NCBI GenBank assembly: GCA_012522705.1
Contig: JAAYJY010000176.1
Coordinates: forward strand, 1-39,188
Reading direction: 5' to 3'
Length of the DNA stretch: 39,188 nucleotides
DNA from: Syntrophomonadaceae bacterium
GTDB lineage: Bacteria > Bacillota > Syntrophomonadia > Syntrophomonadales > Syntrophomonadaceae
This document shows positions 8,312 through 17,233 of this stretch, one piece after another. The notes under the pieces were generated by a model that was not told the DNA's origin, did not search any database, and saw only the letters and a list, made by a program, of their open reading frames with translations. How positions within the stretch are numbered: position 1 is the first letter of the stretch; each line of letters begins with the position of its first letter. The position numbers and the translations under genes were made by a program.

Positions 8312-10068
8312 TCGTGAGGATAGGCTTAAGCAGTTGCGGCATCGCCGCCGGAGGCCTGCTGGTAAAAGAAGCCCTGGCCTTTGCTTTTGAAGAGGAGGGG
8401 CTGGGCTGGGAACTGCAGCAAACCGGATGCATCGGCATGTGCCATTACGAGCCCCTGGTGGATGTCATCCACCAGGATGGCAGCATCAATACCTATGGCA
8501 ATGTGACCGTGGATACCGCCCGGGAGATAGTGGTGGCCGAGATGAGCGGCGCAGCGTTGGAGAAATACCGCATCGCCACCGACCGGGAGCCTAATGACTG
8601 CCTGGCCGGGCAGGTCCGCATAGCCCTGCGCAACTGCGGCATCATCGATCCTGAATCCATCCGGGACTATACCGATAGAGGAGGGTACCAGGCCCTTCAA
8701 AAAGCCCTTACCCGGATGACCCCCCAGCAGGTAATCGAGGAAATCAAGATCTCCGGTTTGAAAGGGCGCGGGGGGGCCGGCTTTCCCACCTGGTTCAAGT
8801 GGAATGCCACCCGGCAGGAACCGGGAGACATCAAATACCTGATATGCAACGCCGATGAAGGAGACCCGGGCGCATTCATGGACCGCAGTCTGCTGGAGGG
8901 AGACCCCCATGCAGTGCTGGAAGGGATGATTATTGCCGGCTATGCAATCGAGGCCACTAGTGGTATCGTCTATGGCCGGGCCGAATACCCCCTGGCCATC
9001 AAAAGACTGGGCAAAGCCATCGGACAGGCCCGGGCCCAAGGCATGCTGGGCAACAAAATCATGGGCAGTAAATTCTCCTTTGACATATCCATCAAGCAGG
9101 GAGCGGGAGCCTTCGTATGCGGAGAAGAAACCGCCCTTATCGCCTCCCTGGAAGGAGAGCGAGGCATGCCCCGGCTCAAACCCCCCTTCCCCTCCCAGCG
9201 AGGCTACTGGGATAAACCCACTAACATCAACAACGTCGAGACCCTGGCCAATGTACCCTGGATAATCGCCAACGGGGGAGAGTCCTTTGCCGCCATGGGC
9301 ACCGCAGACAGCAAAGGCACCAAAGTGTTTGCCCTGGCCGGTCGCATCAAACGGGGCGGACTGGTGGAAGTCCCCATGGGCATGCCCCTGCGGGAGATCA
9401 TTTATGGGCCCGGCGGGGGGATCAAGGACGACAAAAGATTCAAAGCCGTGCAGTTGGGCGGACCTTCCGGGGGCTGCATACCCGAAGCCCTGCTGGACAC
9501 CCCGGTGGACTACCAATCCATAAAAAACACCGGCGCCATCATGGGCTCCGGAGGCATGGTGGTGATGGACGAAACCACGTGCATGGTGGACCTGGCCCGC
9601 TATTTCTTGAACTTCACCCAGGACGAATCCTGCGGCAAATGCGTACCCTGCCGGATCGGCACCAAGCGCATGCTGGAGATCATGGAGCGATTGTGCGCCG
9701 GAGAAGGCCAACCAGGAGACATAGAACTGCTGGAGATGCTGGGACAGCAGATAATGGAAGGCTCCCTGTGCGGACTGGGCAACAGCGCCCCCAATCCGGT
9801 GTTGACCACCATCAGGTATTTCCGGGAGGAATATGAAACCCATATTCATGACAAAAAATGCCCCGCCAAACAATGCAAGGCCCTGATCACATACCATATC
9901 GAAGCCGACAAATGCAAGGGCTGCACCCTGTGTGCCAAGAAATGCCCGGTCAATTGCATCAGCGGGGAAGCCAAAAAACCCCATGTCATAGACCAGAATC
10001 TGTGCACCAAATGCGGCACCTGCCTGGAAGTATGCCCTTCCAAGTGGAGTGCGGTAAGCGTGAGCTAG
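8308..10068 (+). CDS. nuoF: NuoF/HydB-like FMN- and NADH-binding subunit
   Basis: This 586-residue flavoprotein has the domain order of HydB/StnB-type bifurcating subunits. An N-terminal thioredoxin-like [2Fe-2S] domain has cysteines C10, C42 and C46 visible. The NuoF core then has the FMN/NADH motif GLKGRGGAGFPTWFKW and the NADEGDPGAFMDR segment. An SLBB region follows, and then a [4Fe-4S] site (ESCGKCVPCRIG, later GSLCGLG). Two C-terminal ferredoxin clusters finish the protein (CKGCTLCAKKCP and CTKCGTCLEVCP). Complex I NuoF lacks the added N- and C-terminal cluster domains, so the soluble HydABC/Stn class fits better. It overlaps the previous gene by 4 bases and is followed 12 bases later by the large subunit. 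Confidence 0.93.
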   Translation: MIVRIGLSSCGIAAGGLLVKEALAFAFEEEGLGWELQQTGCIGMCHYEPLVDVIHQDGSINTYGNVTVDTAREIVVAEMSGAALEKYRIATDREPNDCLAGQVRIALRNCGIIDPESIRDYTDRGGYQALQKALTRMTPQQVIEEIKISGLKGRGGAGFPTWFKWNATRQEPGDIKYLICNADEGDPGAFMDRSLLEGDPHAVLEGMIIAGYAIEATSGIVYGRAEYPLAIKRLGKAIGQARAQGMLGNKIMGSKFSFDISIKQGAGAFVCGEETALIASLEGERGMPRLKPPFPSQRGYWDKPTNINNVETLANVPWIIANGGESFAAMGTADSKGTKVFALAGRIKRGGLVEVPMGMPLREIIYGPGGGIKDDKRFKAVQLGGPSGGCIPEALLDTPVDYQSIKNTGAIMGSGGMVVMDETTCMVDLARYFLNFTQDESCGKCVPCRIGTKRMLEIMERLCAGEGQPGDIELLEMLGQQIMEGSLCGLGNSAPNPVLTTIRYFREEYETHIHDKKCPAKQCKALITYHIEADKCKGCTLCAKKCPVNCISGEAKKPHVIDQNLCTKCGTCLEVCPSKWSAVSVS

Positions 10069-10080
10069 GGGGACAAATCC

Positions 10081-13000
10081 ATGATTAAGATAAATATCGA
10101 CGGCAGGGAAATAAATGGGCAGCCTGGGCAGACCATACTGCAGGCCGCCCGGGACCACAGCATCGACATCCCCACCCTGTGTTACGATGAACGACTCAAG
10201 ATTTTCGGCGGCTGCGGCATCTGCATGGTAGAGATCGAAGGGATGGCCAAATTGCAGCGGGCTTGCGCGACTGAGATCGCACCCGGCATGAAGATCGACA
10301 CTGCCAATGCCCGGGTTCGGACTGCCCGCAAAGCCGTCCTGGAACTAATGCTGTCCGACCATGTAGGGGATTGCCGGCCTCCCTGCGTTAAAGCCTGTCC
10401 GGGAGAAACCGACTGCCAGGGATACGTGGGCCTGATTGCCAATGGGGAATACCTGGAAGCCTTTAAGGTGATCAAGGAGCAATTGCCCCTGCCCACCAGC
10501 ATCGGCCTGGTGTGCCCCCACCCCTGCGAGACCGCCTGCCGGCGCCAACTGGTGGAGGCCCCGGTAGCCATCGCTGCCCTCAAGGTATTTGCCGGCGAAT
10601 TCGATCTATACAACGGCAATGCCTTCGTACCGGAGATAAAAGCCCCCACCGGCAAGAAGGTGGCCATCGTCGGTTCCGGCCCGGCCGGTTTGACCGCCGC
10701 CTACTTCCTGGCCGTGGAGGGGCATGAAACAACCGTATTTGAAGCCATGCCCCAGCCAGGGGGGATGCTGCGTTACGGCATCCCTGAATATCGCCTGCCC
10801 AAACGCATTTTAGACCAGGAGATCGATATCATCAGGTCCATGCGGGTGGTTATTAGAACCAATACCAGACTGGGTGAAGACATCAGGCTGGAAGAACTGC
10901 GGGAGACACACGATGCCGTCTTCTTGGGCATCGGGGCCTGGCGCTACTCCAAGATGAACTGCCCCGGCGAAGATCTGCCGGGGGTCATCGGCGGGATCGA
11001 CTTCCTGCGCGATGTGGCCCTGCACAAACCCGTAACCCTGGGTGATCGGGTAGCGGTGGTAGGCGGCGGCAATACGGCCATGGATGCCAGCCGGACCGCC
11101 GTCCGGCTGGGAGCCCAAGAAGTAATGGTACTCTACCGGCGCACCCGGGAAGAGATGCCGGCCGAGGATATGGAGATCCATGAAGCCATGGAGGAAGGAA
11201 TTGACTTCCGCTTCCTCATGGCTCCCATCGAGATAATGGCTGTCAATGGTAAAGCAGCCGCCATCCGCATGCAGAAGATGCAGCGGGGTGAACGGGATTC
11301 ATCCGGCCGCCGTTCCCCGGTGCCCATCGCAGGCGCCGAGGAGATTATCCAAATAGACAACGTGATTGCCGCCATCGGCCAGCAGGTGGACATGCCCGGC
11401 TGCGAAGGGGTTGCGCCCAGCAAATGGCACAGCATCGCTGTCGACGACCATACCTTCATGACCAACCTGCCCGGGGTGTTTGCCGGCGGGGACGGGGTGA
11501 CCGGTCCTGGTATCGCTGTAGCCGCTATGGGGCAGGGCAAGAAAGCTGCAGGCGTAATAGACAGCTACCTGGCGGGCGAGATTAAGCCCCTGCGTACCCC
11601 TTTCCTGGTAGAGAAGACTGTCAGCCGGGATGACTTCGCCGCCATCGAACCGGTAGAGCGGGTGGCCATAGAGCCGGTGGGCCCGACCCTGCGAAGCGCC
11701 AACTTCACCGAGGTAGCCGGGCGCATGACCGAGGCAGAGGCCCGTGAAGAAGGCAGCCGGTGCCTGGAATGCGGCTGCCGGGATTGGTTCGAATGCAAGT
11801 TGATTGCCTACGCCAACCAGTACGGAGCCCAGCCCGGGTACCTGCAGGGAGAGAAACACCGGCAGGTTGAACCAGACCCCCATCCCTTAATCGAAAGGGA
11901 TGCGGCCAAGTGTATATTGTGCGGACTATGTGTCCGCTTCTGTGACGAGTATATGGGCATAAATGCCCTGGGACTGGTGGAACGCGGTTTTGAGACTGTG
12001 GTGGAACCAGAGTTCGGCCTGCCCCTCCAGGACAGCTCCTGCATCAGCTGCGGGCAGTGTGTGGCGGTTTGCCCCACCGGGGCTTTGCTGGAACGTTACC
12101 CCCAGCCCAAGAATGTGCCGGTCAGGGCAGAACAGACCGCCACGGTGTGTTCCTTCTGCGGATTGGGCTGCCACGGGGCGGCGGAAAGCTGCGGGGATAT
12201 GATGATCAGAATGCTGCCCCGGGATAATGGGATACTATGTGCCAAGGGCCGGTTTGGTTTCGGCGAATACAGCCGCGATCGTTTGACCCGCCCCCTGGTA
12301 AGAAGAGATGGTGGGCTGCAGGAGAGCAGTTGGGAAGGAGCCCTGGCCGCCGCCGCCGAGGGTTTGAAAAAGACTGGTTCCAGAGAGAATGCCATCGCCG
12401 CCTCACCCTCCCTGACCTGTGAGGAAGCGGTCCTGGCCGCATTTTTGGGCCGCAGCCTGGGTGAGTCGTGCCTGGCCAGCTTCAGCAATGACCCGGGACG
12501 CGGTTTGCAGGCGGTGTTGGGCAGAAATATTTCCACCAACCGCCTGGACGAGATGGAATTGACCGACGTAATCATGTTGGTAGGGTCATTCAATGAGAAC
12601 CAGGTGCTGCCAGTCAAGGTGCGCCAAGCGGTGAAAAGGGGGGTCAAACTGATCGTGGTCAGTGATGAGGCAACACTGGTGGATGATATCGCTGCCCTGA
12701 AAATAACTCCCACCGGCAATGAGTTAATAACCCAGATGGCAGCCGCCATTATTGCCGGAGGTTGGATCGATCAAGACTTCATCGATGAATTCACGGTCGG
12801 ATATGATCAGTTGCACCAGCAGCTGGCAGCGGTTACCCCCACGGACGATGCCCGGGAAGTGGCCCGAATGTATGGGCAGGCCCGCCGGGCTATGATAATT
12901 GCCGATGGTTTCAGGATAACCGCAGCCGGGGTCACCTGGCTGGCGGACCTAGCCCTGATTACCGGAAAAATTGGCACATCCGGTAATGGCATAATTATTA

Positions 13001-13569
13001 TAACGCCGGGAGGCAACCGGATCGGGACCGGTCAGGCGGGTTTTGCTGAAGACGGTTGCGAAGTGATAAAATCCATCCGATCGGGTGAGACCAACCGGGT
13101 GGTTATAATTGGAGAGGATCCCGTCGGAGCCGGGGTAATGAGGGCTGAAGACCTGGACGGACTAGATATGCTGGTGGTGTTGAGTCCATCCCTGACTGCC
13201 ACTGCCGCCAGGGCTGATGTGGTATTGCCGTCGTCAACCCCCCTGGAGACAACCGGGACCTAGATTAGTGCCGACGGAAGATTGGCGGAACTGAAAAGGG
13301 TGGCCCAGCCTCCGGCCGGCCGGGATATGGAAGCAATCCTTTTAGAATTGATCGCCAGACTGGACCCGACGGTTTCGAATGTGCAAGTGGAACAGGCCAG
13401 GGCTGAGGTTATATCGGATGAAATATGGACCCAACCGGTTAAATTCAGCGGCGGCTTCGCATTCGAGGATGGCCGGGCCAGACTGGTGGTTCCCAGCGGG
13501 GAAGGGCTGTTGGCACCTGCTAGAGAGACCGACCCGGCTCTGGTTGGTTTCCGAAAATATAGGATATAG
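10081..13569 (+). CDS. Large Stn/NuoG-like subunit fused to an NfnB/GltD-like FAD-NAD(P) module; interrupted by in-frame TAG
   Basis: Read through one amber codon (codon 1061), this is a ~1162-residue multi-centre subunit. An N-terminal [2Fe-2S] domain has C34, C45, C48 and C62. A NuoG-type Fe-S region follows (CRPPCVKACPGETDC). Next is a GltD/NfnB-like FAD/NADPH module (GSGPAGLTAAYF; VAVVGGGNTAMDASR; YRRTREEMPAE; FAGGDGVTGPG), then two ferredoxin clusters (CILCGLCVRFC, CISCGQCVAVC). Last is a molybdopterin-oxidoreductase-like region whose [4Fe-4S] site is present (CSFCGLGC ... LCAKG). That region is short, and I see no clear catalytic Sec or Cys, so formate dehydrogenase activity is doubtful. 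With the NuoE and NuoF partners it most resembles Stn-type electron-bifurcating NAD+/NADP+/ferredoxin transhydrogenase. After the TAG the frame continues ISADGRLAELKRVAQ with no gap for about 100 residues to a second TAG. Confidence 0.75.
13261..13263 (+). other. In-frame TAG in the large oxidoreductase subunit
   Basis: The codons read GGG ACC TAG ATT AGT GCC GAC, and the same frame continues open to 13569. Homologues of this region usually read G-T-F/Y-x-N at this point, so TAG most simply replaces a Tyr or Phe codon (TAT or TAC to TAG is one change). No ribosome-binding site supports an independent start just downstream. Confidence 0.85.
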
Positions 13570-13597
13570 TCTTAAATCCAGTGAGGCGGATCAAGTT

Positions 13598-15379
13598 ATG
13601 AAGGACCGGCTGAAAAACGTTCCCCTGCAGCCAGGGGTATACTTATATCGGGACAAGGAAGGCCGAGTGATATACGTAGGCAAAGCTCGGGTGTTGCGCA
13701 GCCGTATGCGCTCCTATTTCCAGAGCCCGGCAGGCATGGATCCCAAAGTGCGGGCGATGATGGCCAAGGTGGGCGATTTTGACTATATAGTTACCGGAAC
13801 CGAAGTGGAGGCCCTGATCATGGAAAGCAATCTGATCAAGGCCTATCAGCCTCGTTATAATATTGACCTGAGAGACGACAAGAGCTATCCCTACCTCAAA
13901 ATCACCGCCGAGAAATTTCCCCGTCTCTGTATTGTGCGTGAAAAGAAGGACAAGGTTTCCCGGTACTATGGACCTTATGCCGAGGTTGGACTGTTGCGGG
14001 AGACGGTCAAGGTTATAACGGGGATTTTTCCCTTGCGCACCTGCAAGAGCATGAATAACCGCCGACCTTGTCTCAACCACGATCTGGGCAAGTGCCTGGC
14101 CCCCTGCAGTGGAGAAGTAGAAACAGAGGAATACCAACGCCTGGTCGACGGAATCGTTTCCTTTCTGGACGGTAATGGACAGCAGTTGACCGAGCAGATC
14201 GCTGCCGAAATGCAAGAGGCGGCTGCCAACCTGGAGTTTGAAAAGGCAGCCCGACTCCGGGACCAAGCCAGCGCTTTGAAGGTATTGACGGAGAAACAAA
14301 AGGTGTGTACAGATCAGTCCTATGATATGGACATCGTAGGGATGATCGGCGGGGAACAACACAAGTTGACTCTGGTGTTCAAGCTCCGGGCTGGGAAGAT
14401 TGTGGCCAAAGAGACATTCTGGCTCAAGCGGGTAATTGATGAAGCTGATGATGAGGTTGTGGAGTTTTTTATCAAACAGTATTATGCCGACAACCAGGAT
14501 ATACCTGCGGAGATATTGGTCAGCCTGCTTCCTCCCGATACTGGATTGATGCAGACTTGGTTGAAAGAGGTGCACGGGTCACGCTGCCGGATCTGGAAGC
14601 CGGAACGAGGCGAAAAACATGGCTTATTGGAGATGGTTATGGAAAACGCTCGCCTCTTGTGGGAAGAGAGAATGCTGGACGATAGCCGGAACCAGCGAAT
14701 CCTCCAGGAGTTGGCCCACACCTTGGACCTGGAGGCAGTTCCCCAAAGGATCGAGTGCTTTGACGTTTCCCATCTGGGAGGGCGGGAAACCGTGGCATCG
14801 ATGGTGGTGGCCACCTTGGGCAGGCCCGACAAAAAAGCGTACCGGCGCTTCAAGATCAAAACCGAACAGAACAACGACACTGCATCCTTGAGTGAGGCTC
14901 TGCGCCGTCGCTTGGAGGAAGCCTGCAAGGGCAACCCGGCATTTCTGCCCGAGCCGGATCTGTTGTTAATCGACGGTGGATTGGGGCAGGTTAATGCGGC
15001 TCGCTTGGTCCTGGAGGACCTGGGGGTAGAAATCCCGGTATTGGGACTGGCCAAGAGGGAGGAGGCCCTTTACTGGCCCGGCCGCCGTGATCCGTTGCGC
15101 CTGCCGCGCCGCCATGAGGGGCTGCAGATGTTGCAGCGATTACGTGATGAAGCCCATCGGTTTGCAGTCCAATACAACCGCCAGCGGCGGGGAAGCCAGA
15201 CCATCCGTTCGGCGTTGGATGATATCGAAGGGGTAGGTCCGAAACGCCGACAGGCGCTTTTGCTGCACTTCGGCTCAGTGGCTAGGATCAAGACCGCCAG
15301 CCGGGAGGAGTTGGGTCAAGTACCGGGGGTGAACAAACCGATCGCCGAGCGGATATACACCCATTTCCATCAGTCTTGA
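13598..15379 (+). CDS. uvrC: Excinuclease ABC subunit C, UvrC
   Basis: This is the nuclease that makes the 3' and 5' incisions of nucleotide excision repair. It is 593 residues from ATG 13598, the usual length. The GIY-YIG domain is at residues 13-30 (GVYLY ... IYVGKA). The UVR motif (ANLEFEKAARLRDQA) pairs with the one in UvrB. The RNase H-like incision domain has IECFDVSHLGG and LLLIDGGLGQVNAA. Tandem HhH motifs end the protein (IEGVGPKRRQALL; VPGVNKPIAERI). The frame is open upstream to 13379, but that stretch overlaps the previous gene and has no family similarity. The gene lies 28 bases after the oxidoreductase operon, so it is probably co-transcribed with it rather than with uvrBA. Confidence 0.97.
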   Translation: MKDRLKNVPLQPGVYLYRDKEGRVIYVGKARVLRSRMRSYFQSPAGMDPKVRAMMAKVGDFDYIVTGTEVEALIMESNLIKAYQPRYNIDLRDDKSYPYLKITAEKFPRLCIVREKKDKVSRYYGPYAEVGLLRETVKVITGIFPLRTCKSMNNRRPCLNHDLGKCLAPCSGEVETEEYQRLVDGIVSFLDGNGQQLTEQIAAEMQEAAANLEFEKAARLRDQASALKVLTEKQKVCTDQSYDMDIVGMIGGEQHKLTLVFKLRAGKIVAKETFWLKRVIDEADDEVVEFFIKQYYADNQDIPAEILVSLLPPDTGLMQTWLKEVHGSRCRIWKPERGEKHGLLEMVMENARLLWEERMLDDSRNQRILQELAHTLDLEAVPQRIECFDVSHLGGRETVASMVVATLGRPDKKAYRRFKIKTEQNNDTASLSEALRRRLEEACKGNPAFLPEPDLLLIDGGLGQVNAARLVLEDLGVEIPVLGLAKREEALYWPGRRDPLRLPRRHEGLQMLQRLRDEAHRFAVQYNRQRRGSQTIRSALDDIEGVGPKRRQALLLHFGSVARIKTASREELGQVPGVNKPIAERIYTHFHQS

Positions 15380-15429
15380 CCGTGAAGCTTGGAAAAAGTG
15401 GCTCTTTTTATGGGTAAATGTCGGGAAAA

Positions 15430-15453
15430 ATATTATTTCCCGGGAAATAATAT
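15430..15453. other. Perfect 24-bp palindrome between uvrC and the holin-like gene
   Basis: ATATTATTTCCC is followed immediately by its exact reverse complement GGGAAATAATAT. There is no loop, so a dimeric DNA-binding protein site is more likely than an RNA hairpin. It lies about 110 bases upstream of the holin-like membrane gene in the 181-base gap after uvrC. Confidence 0.5.
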
Positions 15454-15560
15454 CGAAATCGGCTTGAAATTAATAGGCATTTTTGGCGTAATTGCTTATG
15501 ATAAGACTAAGCCCATAGCAGGAAACAAATATTTAACATCAAGGAAAGGAGCGGGTGGCG

Positions 15561-15920
15561 ATGCCAGGTTGGGTTTTACGGTGGATTCTGAACATTCTAG
15601 CGATAATTGTGACAGCAGCCCTTTTAACCGGGTTTGAGGTCAGTGTATGGGGGGCTATTGTAGGATCTCTTGTGCTGGGCCTATTCAATGCGATCATCAG
15701 GCCGGTGCTGCTAATATTGACCTTGCCCCTGAACATTGTTACCCTAGGCTTGTTTACCTTCGTGATAAATGGTCTGATGTTATGGTTGACCTCGGTCACG
15801 GTTAAGGGGTTTGATATACATGGATTTGGCTGGGCGATTCTGAGCGCTGCCGTCTTAAGCTTGTTCAGCTTTGTAATCAGCTATTTTGTTGAGGATAGGT
15901 ACATCGAACTAGGCAGATAA
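15561..15920 (+). CDS. Small four-helix membrane protein, phage holin 4 superfamily (YvlD-like)
   Basis: This 119-residue integral membrane protein has four hydrophobic segments at about 10-27, 30-48, 55-77 and 88-110. It matches the layout of the widespread Phage_holin_4_2 (PF04020, YvlD-type) family, with the conserved stretch LGLFNAIIRPVLLILTLPLN and the following loop. The function of these proteins is unknown; some lie in cell-envelope stress operons, and the holin name should not be read as lysis. ATG 15561 is chosen because AAAGGAG (15545-15551) lies 9 bases upstream; an in-frame GTG at 15555 is too close. A 10-bp hairpin follows the gene, so it is probably monocistronic. Confidence 0.85.
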   Translation: MPGWVLRWILNILAIIVTAALLTGFEVSVWGAIVGSLVLGLFNAIIRPVLLILTLPLNIVTLGLFTFVINGLMLWLTSVTVKGFDIHGFGWAILSAAVLSLFSFVISYFVEDRYIELGR

Positions 15921-15939
15921 AAGTGAAGGGAAAAGAGCA

Positions 15940-15967
15940 AAGCCGGGCTGTTTAGCCCGGCTTCTTG
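15940..15967 (+). terminator. Hairpin terminator after the holin-like gene
   Basis: AAGCCGGGCT (15940-15949) pairs perfectly with AGCCCGGCTT (15954-15963) around a GTTT loop. The stem's own TT and the following CTTG give only a short U tract. It separates the holin-like gene from the DUF362 gene. Confidence 0.7.
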
Positions 15968-15983
15968 ATGAGGGGAGAGGAAT

Positions 15984-17105
15984 ATGGCAGTTGTCGTTTG
16001 GTTCAGCAACCTAAGGACCGGAAGTACCAGTCTGCTGGACAAGGTAACCAGACTGCTGAAGAATGCCGGTTTGAAAAGGGCGGTTGCGCCGGGGGATCTG
16101 GTGGCGGTGAAACTGCATTTTGGTGAGACCGGCAATATGGCTTACATCAGGCCGCCGTTCGTACGCCGGGCGGTTGATATGGTCAAGGATTATGGCGGAC
16201 GTCCTTTCCTAACCGACGCCAACACCCTTTATGTGGGGACCAGGCAAAACTCAGTGGAACACATGGAGACTGCCATTCGTAATGGGTTTGATTATGCAGT
16301 GGTGGGAGCGCCGCTCATAATCGCTGACGGTTTGACCGGCAAGGACTATGTCAAAGTGCCTGTACCGGGTAAACACTTCAGGGAGGTTAACATCGGCAGC
16401 GCTGCCTATCATGCTGATGCCATGGTGGTCATGAGCCATTTTAAGTGCCATGAACTTACTGGTTTTGGCGGAGCCATAAAGAATATTGGTATGGGCCTGG
16501 GATCCCGCAGCGGTAAGCAGCAGATGCACTCGGACGTCTTGCCTGAAGTAAAAGATGAAAAGTGCACTGGCTGTGCCAAATGTAAAGAATGGTGCCCGGC
16601 CGATGCCATTGAAATGCAGCCCTGGGAAGGGAATAAAAAGGGACTGAAGGCATATATTCTCGATAAGAAGTGTTGGGGGTGCGGCGAGTGCGCTGTAACC
16701 TGCCAGTTCGATGCGGTCAGGATCAACTGGCGTACCACTCCCGAAGCGGCTCAGGAAAAGATGGCCGAGTATGCATTGGGCGCCGTTCAAGGCAAGACCG
16801 AAAAAGTTGTTTATATCTCCTTTGTGATGAATGTAAGCCCCGACTGCGATTGCTTTGGTCACAATGATCACCCCATCGTCCAGGATATCGGCATCCTCGC
16901 ATCATTGGATCCGGTGGCGCTTGATACTGCTTGCTACGATCTGGTCAACTCCCAGCCGGCTCTGATCGGCTCGGTTATAGAAGGTTGCCATACAGGGGAA
17001 GATAAGTTCCAGATGGTTCATCCCGGAATAAATCCCCTCACTCAGCTTGAACATTCCGAGAAGATTGGATTGGGGATGATGCAGTACGAGCTCAGGCAGA
17101 TTTAA
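15984..17105 (+). CDS. DUF362 protein with two [4Fe-4S] ferredoxin clusters
   Basis: This 373-residue protein has a DUF362 domain (starting VVVWFSNLRTGS; core VAVKLHFGETGN, MVVMSHFKCHELTGFGGAIKN) split by a 2x[4Fe-4S] insert. The two clusters are at about residues 194-207 (CTGCAKCKEWCP) and 231-243 (CWGCGECAVTC). The C-terminal part contains MNVSPDCDCFGHND, a further cysteine-rich patch. Family members are common in strict anaerobes, usually as stand-alone ferredoxin-like proteins of unknown substrate, so a redox role is inferred from the clusters only. ATG 15984 follows GGGGAGAGG. It stands alone between a terminator and a possible structured RNA. Confidence 0.9.
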   Translation: MAVVVWFSNLRTGSTSLLDKVTRLLKNAGLKRAVAPGDLVAVKLHFGETGNMAYIRPPFVRRAVDMVKDYGGRPFLTDANTLYVGTRQNSVEHMETAIRNGFDYAVVGAPLIIADGLTGKDYVKVPVPGKHFREVNIGSAAYHADAMVVMSHFKCHELTGFGGAIKNIGMGLGSRSGKQQMHSDVLPEVKDEKCTGCAKCKEWCPADAIEMQPWEGNKKGLKAYILDKKCWGCGECAVTCQFDAVRINWRTTPEAAQEKMAEYALGAVQGKTEKVVYISFVMNVSPDCDCFGHNDHPIVQDIGILASLDPVALDTACYDLVNSQPALIGSVIEGCHTGEDKFQMVHPGINPLTQLEHSEKIGLGMMQYELRQI

Positions 17106-17109
17106 TATT

Positions 17110-17196
17110 GCCCGCGCAGGGCGTGGATAAAAGGGGCAGGCTGGGGATGTAAAGATATCCAGGCTCATCCTGTGCTTTCCGATCCTTGGCGCGGGC
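17110..17196 (+). ncRNA. Candidate long imperfect hairpin RNA between DUF362 and pgi genes
   Basis: GCCCGCGC (17110-17117) pairs with GCGCGGGC (17189-17196). Inside, GGAT (17125-17128) pairs with ATCC (17182-17185), CAGG (17137-17140) with CCTG (17169-17172), and CTGGG (17141-17145) with TCCAG (17158-17162, one G-U). This makes a single 87-base rod with internal loops. There is no T run after it, so it is not an ordinary terminator. I do not recognise an RNA family. Confidence 0.3.
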
Positions 17197-17233
17197 TTGG
17201 CAGTTCACAGCAATGGAAAGGTGGTGCCTTAAC

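Noticed and set aside
8326..10158. Very long open frame on the minus strand opposite nuoF
   Set aside because: It is a shadow of the codon bias of nuoF, with low-complexity content and no known domains.
10081..13569. Annotation as a catalytic formate dehydrogenase
   Set aside because: The molybdopterin-like region is short and shows no clear catalytic Sec or Cys, and the FAD/NADPH module points to a transhydrogenase.
13282..13569. Separate small gene after the TAG
   Set aside because: It is in the same frame as the upstream gene, continues its homology, and lacks a convincing ribosome-binding site.
15389..15637. Open frame of 82 codons after uvrC
   Set aside because: It contains the palindrome, overlaps the holin-like gene in another frame and shows no family similarity.
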